Source: Acidobacteriota bacterium
GTDB taxonomy: Bacteria > Acidobacteriota > Polarisedimenticolia > QHYA01
Assembly (NCBI GenBank): GCA_003223995.1
Contig: QHYA01000237.1
Coordinates: 1 to 12,276, forward strand
DNA: 12,276 nt
Direction of reading: 5' to 3'
The position numbers were made by a program, and so were the translations under genes. Below are positions 1 to 6,362 of the stretch, in pieces; within the stretch, counting starts at the first letter, position 1; the number at the start of each line of letters is the position of its first letter. The notes under the pieces are model-generated. The model was not told the DNA's origin. It searched no databases and saw nothing but the letters and a program-made list of their open reading frames with translations.

Positions 1-109
1 TCGAGAGCTTCTGGCTGACCTTGGTGGCCCTTCCACCGCAAGAGTGATCTCCGCACGCGCGGCGGTCGCTGATGTCCGAGCCTGCCGAGCGGTGCGACCC
101 CGGCACGCA

Positions 110-806
110 TCGATCCATTGTTTCCCGGTGATGACCGGGCCCTTCGAGGCTCTCAAACGGGCCCTTTGTGCAACCGATCCGCCGGCCGCCTTCAGGGCGG
201 CTTCCATCCTGCGGGGTGCGGCCGCCGGGACGACAGGGTCATCCGCTCCATGAAAGATCCAGACGGGTGTCCCGGCGATTTTCCTTGCCACCTGAGCGTA
301 GACGCTGCTCGCCTGAGCGGACCGTGACGCATCGTGTGCGGAAGCAGGAACGCCAGGAGGGCCGATCTCCCCGCACACAGGCGCTATGGCCGCGAATCGC
401 CCGGGGAACCTCGAGGCAAGGTCCCAGACTCCGGAGCCTCCCATGGACACGCCGGTGAGGGTGACCCTCCTCGGATCGCCGTTGAACTCCCGCATCGCCT
501 CATCCAGCGTCTTCAGCGCCACGTCCTCCATCTCGGGCTCACGCCACCACCTCCCTTCCGGGCACTGGGGGAAAACGACGATGCAGGGGAAGCGAGAGGG
601 GTCCCTTCTGATGGCCGGGCCAAGTCCCTGGTGAGTCGGCTTGCGGGGGTCGTCGCGATCGTGACCGTGCGGTCGAGGAAGCCGTGGCCTCTGTCGCGTT
701 CCACAGCATGCCCGGCAAGCGGCCCCGTGCACGGCAGGAGGAACGGTAGCGCAAGCAACGAGATCAGCACCCCTTGGCGATGTCTTCTTCTGCCCGTCAT
801 GAGCAC
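110..806 (-). pseudogene. Broken secreted alpha/beta-hydrolase (esterase / peptidase family)
   Basis: The remnant starts at GTG 806 or ATG 800; the ATG has GGAG 8 nt upstream. It opens with a hydrophobic signal peptide and then HGFLDRTVTI. At about 650-660 the homology jumps to the -1 frame and continues GLGPAIRRDPSRFPCIVVFP, PQCPEGRWW, the nucleophile elbow GVSMGG (catalytic Ser) and WIFHGADDPVVP (acid Asp). From memory of the family, about 30-40 residues carrying the strand and oxyanion motif (type LFLHGAGERG) should lie at the jump, so this looks like an internal deletion that also shifted frame. After AALKAAGGS (about 170) the frame loses similarity. A Gly-His-His that could be the catalytic His sits in a third frame near 128-135. 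The gene lies last in the queC operon, 32-38 nt after queC. No intact product is expected. A metagenome assembly error is the alternative. Positions 1-110 have an open frame but nothing I recognise. Confidence 0.72.
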
Positions 807-838
807 GTCTCCGCGCTTGTGCCCCTCCGGACGCCACG

Positions 839-1537
839 CTAGAACGAGAGGCGCTGGCGGTACGGGATCGGATCCTCGACTCGGGCCTCCGCGAACCCGC
901 GCAGGCGGAGGACGCAGGATTCACACACGCCGCAGGCGATCTCATTTTCCCGATAGCAGGACCAGCTCAGGTGGAACGGGGCGGCCAGCTCTACGCCCCG
1001 GCGGACGATCTCCGACTTGCGCTTGTGAATCAGGGGAGTGACGATCCGCAGATGGGTTTCGGGCTTCGTTCCCGCCTCGATCAGCCTGTCGAAGATGCGA
1101 TAGTACTCCTCCCGGCAGTCCGGGTACCCGGAGGAGTCCTCCTCCACCGCTCCGATGTAGATCGCCTCGGCGCCGAGCACCTCTCCCCACGACACGGCGG
1201 CGGACAGGAAATGGGCATTGCGGAACGGAACGTAGGAGGTCGGAATCCGCCCGGATACGAACTCCGCGGCCGCGACCGGCATGCCGGGGTCCGTGAGAGA
1301 CGACCCGCCGATCGCGCTGAGATGCTCCAGCCGGCAGACCAGACGCAGCTCCCCGGGGACATGGTAGTGGTCCGCGATCTCGTGAAAGGCGCGCAGCTCT
1401 CGCCGGGCCGTCCTTTGCCCGTAACCGGCGTGCAGGAAGGCGAGCCGGAAGCCCGCTTGCGCCGCCTCGGCTGCCGCCACGCAGGAGTCCATCCCACCAG
1501 AAACGAGGACAACGGCGGTCGGACTGGCGCGGCTCAT
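839..1537 (-). CDS. queC: 7-cyano-7-deazaguanine (preQ0) synthase QueC
   Basis: This ATP-dependent cytosolic enzyme converts 7-carboxy-7-deazaguanine and ammonia into preQ0, the shared precursor of queuosine in tRNA and of some deazaguanine DNA bases. The product is 232 aa, the usual family length. The PP-loop SGGMDS lies at residues 13-18 directly after a beta-strand (AVVLV). The C-terminal zinc site is visible as Cys194 (SWSCY), Cys202, Cys205 and Cys208 (CGVCESC). Family motifs YVPFRNAHFLS (102-112), YIGAVEEDSSGYPDC (127-141) and TPLIHKRKSEIV (167-178) are present. I chose ATG 1537 because it has GGGAG about 8 nt upstream and puts the PP-loop at the normal distance. The frame is open 36 codons further upstream, but that stretch lies inside queE and has no family similarity. 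It follows queE by 16 nt in the operon. Confidence 0.96.
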   Translation of the reverse strand: MSRASPTAVVLVSGGMDSCVAAAEAAQAGFRLAFLHAGYGQRTARRELRAFHEIADHYHVPGELRLVCRLEHLSAIGGSSLTDPGMPVAAAEFVSGRIPTSYVPFRNAHFLSAAVSWGEVLGAEAIYIGAVEEDSSGYPDCREEYYRIFDRLIEAGTKPETHLRIVTPLIHKRKSEIVRRGVELAAPFHLSWSCYRENEIACGVCESCVLRLRGFAEARVEDPIPYRQRLSF

Positions 1538-1553
1538 CGATTTTTCTCCCGGG

Positions 1554-2243
1554 CTAGCGGCGGCGCTCGTCCGGGGCCCAGATGACCTTGTGCATCTGCA
1601 ACTGGAAGCGGACAGGCAAGCGGTCCTCCAGGATCCACGCGGCAAGCTCGCACGGCTCCAGATCGCCGAAGACGCATCCCATCAGGACCCGGCAGCGCTC
1701 GGCAAGCCGGTGCCGAGCGAGGATCCCCTTCGCCCACTCGAAGTCGGACCGGTCTTTCACGACGAACTTCACCTCGTGATGGGGCAACAGCCGCTCGATG
1801 TTGAGCCAGTCCATCCTCTCCTGCATCCCGCTTCCGGGGCACTTGATGTCCATGATCACGACGGCGCGGGGATCGGCCCGAGAGATGTCCTGGTCCCCGC
1901 CGGTCTCGATCAGGACGGTTCTTCCCTCGTCGAGGAGTGAGCGGATCAACGGATGCACCCCTGGCTGGAGAAGGGGCTCGCCTCCCGTGATCTCGACGAG
2001 CGGCAGCCCGTGGGACCGGACCTGCTGGAGGACCTCCTCGATGCTCTGCCGCGTCCCCTCGTAGAAGGAGAACTCCGAATCGCACCAGACGCAGCGCAGG
2101 GCGCAGCCGGTCAGCCGGACGAAGACACACGGCAGGCCCGCGTAGGAGGATTCCCCCTGCAAGGAGGCGTAGATCTCGTTGACCTTCAGATGCGGCGCGA
2201 CCGATTTCTCACGAGCGGTCTTGACGGTTCCAGCGACGCTCAT
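1554..2243 (-). CDS. queE: 7-carboxy-7-deazaguanine synthase QueE (radical SAM)
   Basis: QueE is a radical SAM enzyme that rearranges 6-carboxy-tetrahydropterin to 7-carboxy-7-deazaguanine, the substrate of QueC. The product is 229 aa. The entry motif YASLQGES (25-32), the CX3CX2C cluster loop Cys47-Cys51-Cys54 (GCALRCVWCD) and the SAM-binding GGEP (87-90) are clear. The C-terminal LQMHKVIWAP signature (215-224) is typical of the family. ATG 2243 overlaps the stop of nfo as ATGA and has AGAGGAAG upstream, so translation is probably coupled to nfo. The about 20 residues before KVNEIYASLQGE are a little longer than usual. The frame stays open upstream to 3179, but that is a shadow inside nfo. 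QueD, which makes the substrate, is not in this window. Confidence 0.96.
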   Translation of the reverse strand: MSVAGTVKTAREKSVAPHLKVNEIYASLQGESSYAGLPCVFVRLTGCALRCVWCDSEFSFYEGTRQSIEEVLQQVRSHGLPLVEITGGEPLLQPGVHPLIRSLLDEGRTVLIETGGDQDISRADPRAVVIMDIKCPGSGMQERMDWLNIERLLPHHEVKFVVKDRSDFEWAKGILARHRLAERCRVLMGCVFGDLEPCELAAWILEDRLPVRFQLQMHKVIWAPDERRR

Positions 2244-3253
2244 CCGCGCTTCCTCTCGAGAGCGCCCGGGTCCTTCCGGCTGGTCGCCGCTGCGCGGAAA
2301 GCGCCGAGGGGAGCGGAGGCGGACGCCGTCCGCGCCAGCGAACCGGCCTTGACCCTGCTTCCCGGGAGCAGCCTCAGCTTCCTCGGGACGCGCTTCGTCA
2401 CCGGATCGCCGGCGAGGCGCCTCAGCGCGCGCAGGTTCCTGATGTCCTCGGCGTAGTCCGGACCCTTCGGGGTCTCGAGGAAAGCGGGCAATCCATCGAA
2501 GCGCGGATCGTTCATCAACAGGCGGAAGGGCTCCAGCCCCAGGAATCCCCGGCCGATGTGCCAGTGACGGTCGATGCGGCAGCCGACCTCCTTCTTGCAG
2601 TCGTTGAGGTGGAACGCCTTGATCCGCTCGATCCCCACGGTCCGGTCGAATTCCTCGAAGGTCCGGCTGTAGCCATCTTCGGTTCGCATGTCGTATCCGC
2701 TTGCATGGGCGTGGCAGGTGTCGAAGCAGACCCCGAGCCTCCGCGGTTCGCGGATTCTTCCGATGATCTCTGCGAGGTGCTCGAAGCGATGGCCCACGCT
2801 GGAGCCCTGCCCGGCCGTGATCTCCAGAAGCACCATGACGGAGCAGCCGGCGGGCCTTTCGAAAACCGCTTCGAGGGCCGCCGTGAGCCGCGCGATGGCC
2901 TCCTTCTCTCCCGCCCCACCGTGGGCACCCGGATGGGCGATCAGGTAGGGGATCCCCAGCATCTCGCAGCGTTCCAGTTCGTGACGGAAGGCCTCCAGCG
3001 AGCGGCGGTACAGCACACTGTCCGCCGAGCAGAGGTTGATGAGGTAGGAACCGTGAGCAGCGATGACAGGCATGCCGAATGCGACTCGGTTCGCGCGGAA
3101 GGCGGCGATCTCCTCCTCCCCGAGGGGCCTTGCGGACCACTGGTTGGAATTCTTCGTGAAGATCTGCACGACCTCGCATCCGAGCTTCTTCCCCAGCAAA
3201 ATGGCCTTGTCCACCCCGCCGGCGATCGACATGTGCGCACCTAGCTTCAGCAT
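2240..3253 (-). CDS. nfo: Endonuclease IV (AP endonuclease) with basic C-terminal tail
   Basis: Endonuclease IV is a metal-dependent AP endonuclease of base excision repair that cuts 5' to abasic sites. The TIM-barrel metal ligands are all visible and nearly keep E. coli numbering: His67 (AAHGSYLINL), His107 (IAHPGAH), Glu144 (LEITAGQG), Asp178 and His181 (CFDTCHA), His215 (FHLND), Asp228 and His230 (DRHWHIGRG), Glu260 (LETP). Family proteins usually end near residue 280. This one runs to 337, and residues 284-337 carry 14 Lys/Arg against 2 acidic residues, probably a disordered DNA-binding tail. ATG 3253 follows the upstream stop by 1 nt and has AGGTG just before it. Its end overlaps queE by 4 nt. 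It is the likely partner of the glycosylase-like gene before it. Confidence 0.95.
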   Translation of the reverse strand: MLKLGAHMSIAGGVDKAILLGKKLGCEVVQIFTKNSNQWSARPLGEEEIAAFRANRVAFGMPVIAAHGSYLINLCSADSVLYRRSLEAFRHELERCEMLGIPYLIAHPGAHGGAGEKEAIARLTAALEAVFERPAGCSVMVLLEITAGQGSSVGHRFEHLAEIIGRIREPRRLGVCFDTCHAHASGYDMRTEDGYSRTFEEFDRTVGIERIKAFHLNDCKKEVGCRIDRHWHIGRGFLGLEPFRLLMNDPRFDGLPAFLETPKGPDYAEDIRNLRALRRLAGDPVTKRVPRKLRLLPGSRVKAGSLARTASASAPLGAFRAAATSRKDPGALERKRG

Positions 3254-3254
3254 G

Positions 3255-4172
3255 TCACCTGCCTGCTTGCAGCTCGGGCTTGCCTGAGCGCCTGCGGCGG
3301 ATCGTCAATCGGGGCACTCCGCACGACCTGCACTCCACCGGCTCGCGCCCGTGAAGGCAGAGGTCCAGGATCCCGAGGCGGGAGAGGGAAAAATCGTACT
3401 TCACCGGATCGTCCGGGTCCAGAAGGGCCAGTGAACGAGTCGCCTCGACGGCCATCTTCCAGCCAGGAGTGCGCCTTCGAGCCAATCCGAGCACCCGGCA
3501 CAGCCGCACGAGGTGCGTATCGAGGGGAAGAACGAGCTGGCCTCGTGACACACCCGGCCACAGCCCGAGATCGAGACCGTCTCCGTCGCGCACCATCCAG
3601 CGGAGGAACAGGTTGAGCCGCTTGCAGGCCGACCCGGAGTCAGGGGAAGGGAAGAAACTCGCGACCGAGCCTCGTCCTGCCGTCCCGGATTCCGCAAGCT
3701 CCCTGGCCCGCTTGCTGAAGGAAGCCAGCGAGGGCCCGATGTCCTCGTCGCCCGCGCGGTAGCCCGCCATGAAGAAGGAGCCGATCGAGCCGCACTCCGC
3801 CCGCATCCGCCGCAGCGTCTCCAGGAGCAGCACGAGGTCAGAGGAGCGCACCCACCTGTGGTAGAGGCCGTCGAGCGATCGGCCGTTCCGCGCGGGATCG
3901 AAACCGTCGACGAAGGCGTGGGGGGAGTTGCCCAGCGCAGCAAGCAGGGCCGAAACACTGCCGCGGATCGCGAGGACATTGCCGAAGGCAAGCCCGGAGG
4001 CGAGGAACCCCACTATCTCCTGGTCCGCCTCCGAATCGTAGCGATGGACGAAGGCGAGAGGGTCGGTACCGAGGTAGCTTCGGTCGAAGGCGCGGTACAG
4101 TCGCTCCAGGCGCCTCTTCAGGGAGGCCCGGCTTCGGGCGGTCTGCTGGGCGAGCGGAGGGGGAACGGCCAC
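3255..4172 (-). CDS. DUF2400 / TIGR02757 family protein, HhH-GPD glycosylase-like
   Basis: The product is 305 aa and starts at GTG. Recognised family features are LGTDPLAFVHRY (34-45), CKRLNLFLRWMVRD (183-196), VLPLDTHLVRL (214-224) and DPVKYDFSLSRLGI (255-268). No function is established for the family that I know of. By eye, the stretch from residue 184 matches the core of endonuclease III: Lys184 falls where the Schiff-base Lys lies, Asp218 in PLDTH where the catalytic Asp of VDTHV lies, with a longer insert between them. Near the end, Cys272, Cys281 and Cys284 resemble the 4Fe-4S loop, but the fourth Cys is missing (Thr/Ile near 290). Being followed by endonuclease IV after 1 nt supports a DNA-repair role by inference. 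Only the family membership is firm. The GTG has no Shine-Dalgarno site but lies 7 nt after a -10 box. Confidence 0.85.
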   Translation of the reverse strand: MAVPPPLAQQTARSRASLKRRLERLYRAFDRSYLGTDPLAFVHRYDSEADQEIVGFLASGLAFGNVLAIRGSVSALLAALGNSPHAFVDGFDPARNGRSLDGLYHRWVRSSDLVLLLETLRRMRAECGSIGSFFMAGYRAGDEDIGPSLASFSKRARELAESGTAGRGSVASFFPSPDSGSACKRLNLFLRWMVRDGDGLDLGLWPGVSRGQLVLPLDTHLVRLCRVLGLARRRTPGWKMAVEATRSLALLDPDDPVKYDFSLSRLGILDLCLHGREPVECRSCGVPRLTIRRRRSGKPELQAGR

Positions 4173-4179
4173 ACGGAGG

Positions 4180-4209
4180 ATCGTACGGAGCTTCTCGGCA
4201 GGGGGTCAA
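4180..4209 (-). promoter_or_regulatory. Promoter of the DUF2400-nfo-queE-queC operon, probably leaderless
   Basis: Read on the minus strand, TTGACC (4209-4204), an 18-nt spacer and TACGAT (4185-4180) form a sigma70-like pair. The -10 box ends 7 nt before the GTG at 4172, so transcription should begin at or next to the start codon. This fits the absence of a ribosome binding site. A second copy of the TTGACC hexamer lies upstream at 4248-4243 without a matching -10 box. Confidence 0.5.
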
Positions 4210-4231
4210 GGGGACCGGGTTTTCCCTGGGA

Positions 4232-4243
4232 CCGGCTTGCCGG
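4232..4243. promoter_or_regulatory. Short dyad CCGGC-TT-GCCGG upstream of the operon promoter
   Basis: This perfect 5-bp inverted repeat with a 2-nt centre lies 22 nt upstream of the -35 box of the minus-strand operon. The same 255-nt spacer (4173-4427) separates the divergent operon and glycosyltransferase gene, so an operator here could serve either. A repeat this short is common by chance at high GC. I see no convincing plus-strand promoter in the spacer. Confidence 0.2.
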
Positions 4244-4427
4244 GTCAAGCAGGTCGAGCGAACCGGCCACGGAAAGCTCAGGACGCCGGGTTGCCGCTGG
4301 GGCCTGACGAACCCAACGTGTACCATCCCCATCGCCCAGGGCCGCCCGGCACCCGAGGGGCCCAGCGATGGGAGTGGCGCTGGTGCGAGCCGAATCGTGG
4401 AGGAGCGTTGAAGCTTCAGGTGAAAGC

Positions 4428-6362
4428 ATGAGGAAGCTGCTCGCGACGGGAGAAGGGACGTTTCTTCGTGTCCTCTCCGTGCTTCTTTTCACGGTCGTCC
4501 TGCTGCGGACCGCCTGGCTGTCGGACGACGCCTACATCACGTTCCGGACGATCGTGAACTTCGCGGACGGCTACGGCCTGACCTGGAACGCCGCCGAGAG
4601 GGTGCAAGCCTACAGCCACCCTCTCTGGCTGCTGCTGCTTTCCGCCGCCTACTTTCATACGAAGGAGATCTACCTCACCAGCATCCTCCTCTCCGCAGGA
4701 ATCTCTCTCCTCGCAGTATGCCTTCTCACATTCGGAATCTCGCGAGCGCATCCGTCGGCGATTCTCGGCGTGACCATCCTCACCTTCTCGAAGGCCTTCA
4801 TGGACTACTCGACCTCGGGGCTCGAAAACCCTCTCACGCACCTGACGCTGGTCCTCTTCTGCTGGGTCTTTCTCTGCGGCGAGTACGGAGGCAAGTGGGT
4901 TCTGCTCCTGTCTCTGATCGCAGGGTTGGGGACGCTGAACCGGATGGACACGCTGCTTCTGTTCCTTCCGGGCCTCGCCTACGCCCTTTCGCGGAGTCGG
5001 CTGCCCAAGGGCCTCCTGCTGGCGGCCCTGGGGTTCCTGCCGTTCGCTGTCTGGGAGATCTTTTCCCTCCTCTACTACGGATTCCCGTTCCCGAACACAG
5101 CCTACGCCAAGCTCTGCACCGGCCTCGAGCAGTGGGAACTGGTGGGGCAGGGTTTTCGTTACCTCCTCGATTCTCTCAACTCCGATCCGTTGACTCTCCT
5201 CGTGATTGCGACCGGCCTGGCCGTTCCCTGCTTCGCGCGGGAATGGCGGGCGAGCTGCGTTGCTGCGGGAGCCGGCCTGTACCTCGTCTATGTCGTCTCC
5301 ATAGGGGGCGATTTCATGTCTGGCAGGTTCCTCTCCGCTCCCCTGCTGGCGGGCACGATTCTCCTCACCCGCCTGCCGTCCGGGTTCCGGAAAGCCATGC
5401 GGCTGCCTGCCTTCGCCGCCGTTCTGCTCCTGGGGCTCGGCTCTCCCCATCCCTCGTTTCTCACCAGCGCCGACTATGGGAATGACTACAAGCTTCAGGT
5501 CGAGAGCGTGTTGAAGAAGGGGGTCTCGGATGAACGAGCCTTTTACTATCAGGTAACGGGCCTTCTCAGGGAGGATCCGGACACTCCCCTCCCCTCACCC
5601 AGACAGGTCTGGGTCGCCGAAGCGATGAGGGTGCGCGAGGAAGGCCCCCGCGTCGTCGTGAGGAACTCCGTGGGTCTATTCGCCTTCACCGCCGGACCCG
5701 GCGTTCATGTCGTGGACGAGCTGGGGCTAGGCGATCCTCTGCTGGCGAGGTTGCCTCCCGCCTGGCGTCCCCACTGGCGGATTGGTCATTTCTTCCGCGT
5801 CGTTCCCGAGGGTTACGTCGGGACCCTGACCTCCGGGCAAAACCAGCTCGCCGACAGGAGGCTGGCGGAGTACTACGACAAGCTGTCGCTCATCACGCGT
5901 GGGCGCTTGATGGACCCGAAGAGGCTGGCCACGATCGTGGAGATGAACCTGGGACGATACGACAGCCTCATCGATACGGAGCGATACCGGTACCCGGGGA
6001 TGCTCAGGAAAGACCTCTCGGAGGTGTTGGCGCACGCGGACGCCGCCCCGCCACAAGACCGCAATGCCGATCTCGTTCTTCCTTCCACAGGCATCGAGAT
6101 CAGCCTCGGAGATCTCTGCCATGCCTCCATCCTGGAGCTGACCCTCGATACCCATCACGACTACCAGGTCGTGACAGTCGCCGAAGGACGTGAGTCCTCG
6201 AAGCAGGCCCTCTGGGGGATCCCCGGACTGAAGGGGGAATTCGTGGTCCGGCGGGCAGTCGTTCCAGTAAGGGCCGCCAAGCGGGGGTTCGACAAGCTCC
6301 GGATCCTCCCCGGAGAAGGCTCCGGGGACTCGAGGCTCGCTTGGATCAGGCTGCTGGAGTAG
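4428..6362 (+). CDS. GT-C membrane glycosyltransferase, AftB/ZomB-like, with C-terminal extension
   Basis: The product is 644 aa. The N-terminal half (about 12-340) is polytopic. Its first extracytoplasmic loop has SDDAYITFR (32-40), where the acidic pair matches the catalytic Asp site of lipid-linked-sugar GT-C enzymes. GYGLTWNAAERVQAYSHPLW (48-67), STSGLENPLTHL (128-139), LNRMD (170-174) and GGDFMSGRFL (293-302) recall actinobacterial arabinosyltransferase AftB and ZomB-like proteins. The likely role is transfer of a sugar from a polyprenyl-phosphate donor onto an envelope glycan. Donor and acceptor cannot be read from sequence. Residues about 350-644 form a soluble region including VVVRNSVGLFAFTAGPGVHV and VVDELGLGDPLLARLP, then a beta-rich end. 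I prefer ATG 4428 (AGGTGA just upstream, followed by the first helix). ATG 4368, with GAGGGG upstream, would add 20 residues. It stands alone on its strand. Confidence 0.82.
   Translation: MRKLLATGEGTFLRVLSVLLFTVVLLRTAWLSDDAYITFRTIVNFADGYGLTWNAAERVQAYSHPLWLLLLSAAYFHTKEIYLTSILLSAGISLLAVCLLTFGISRAHPSAILGVTILTFSKAFMDYSTSGLENPLTHLTLVLFCWVFLCGEYGGKWVLLLSLIAGLGTLNRMDTLLLFLPGLAYALSRSRLPKGLLLAALGFLPFAVWEIFSLLYYGFPFPNTAYAKLCTGLEQWELVGQGFRYLLDSLNSDPLTLLVIATGLAVPCFAREWRASCVAAGAGLYLVYVVSIGGDFMSGRFLSAPLLAGTILLTRLPSGFRKAMRLPAFAAVLLLGLGSPHPSFLTSADYGNDYKLQVESVLKKGVSDERAFYYQVTGLLREDPDTPLPSPRQVWVAEAMRVREEGPRVVVRNSVGLFAFTAGPGVHVVDELGLGDPLLARLPPAWRPHWRIGHFFRVVPEGYVGTLTSGQNQLADRRLAEYYDKLSLITRGRLMDPKRLATIVEMNLGRYDSLIDTERYRYPGMLRKDLSEVLAHADAAPPQDRNADLVLPSTGIEISLGDLCHASILELTLDTHHDYQVVTVAEGRESSKQALWGIPGLKGEFVVRRAVVPVRAAKRGFDKLRILPGEGSGDSRLAWIRLLE
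6307..6328. terminator. Perfect 9-bp hairpin at the convergent gene ends
   Basis: A TCCCCGGAG arm, AAGG loop and CTCCGGGGA arm give a perfect 9-bp GC-rich stem. It lies inside the last codons of the glycosyltransferase gene and 18 nt beyond the stop of the opposing zinc-ribbon gene. No T-tract follows on either strand, so it is not a classical intrinsic terminator. It could stop or slow transcription coming from the minus-strand gene. Confidence 0.4.

Noticed and set aside
134..171. Pair of GGGCCC sites as a terminator-like hairpin near the end of the broken hydrolase
   Set aside because: The two self-complementary hexamers do not extend into a longer stem and no T-tract follows.
2244..3179. 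Long in-frame extension upstream of queE on the minus strand
   Set aside because: It lies inside nfo in another frame, is Arg/Pro-rich and shows no family motif. The ATGA overlap at 2243 with its own ribosome site explains the queE start.
4416..5450. 344-codon minus-strand frame opposite the glycosyltransferase
   Set aside because: Its composition is extreme (Glu, Arg, Gln, Gly), with no motif, and it mirrors the hydrophobic membrane segments on the other strand.
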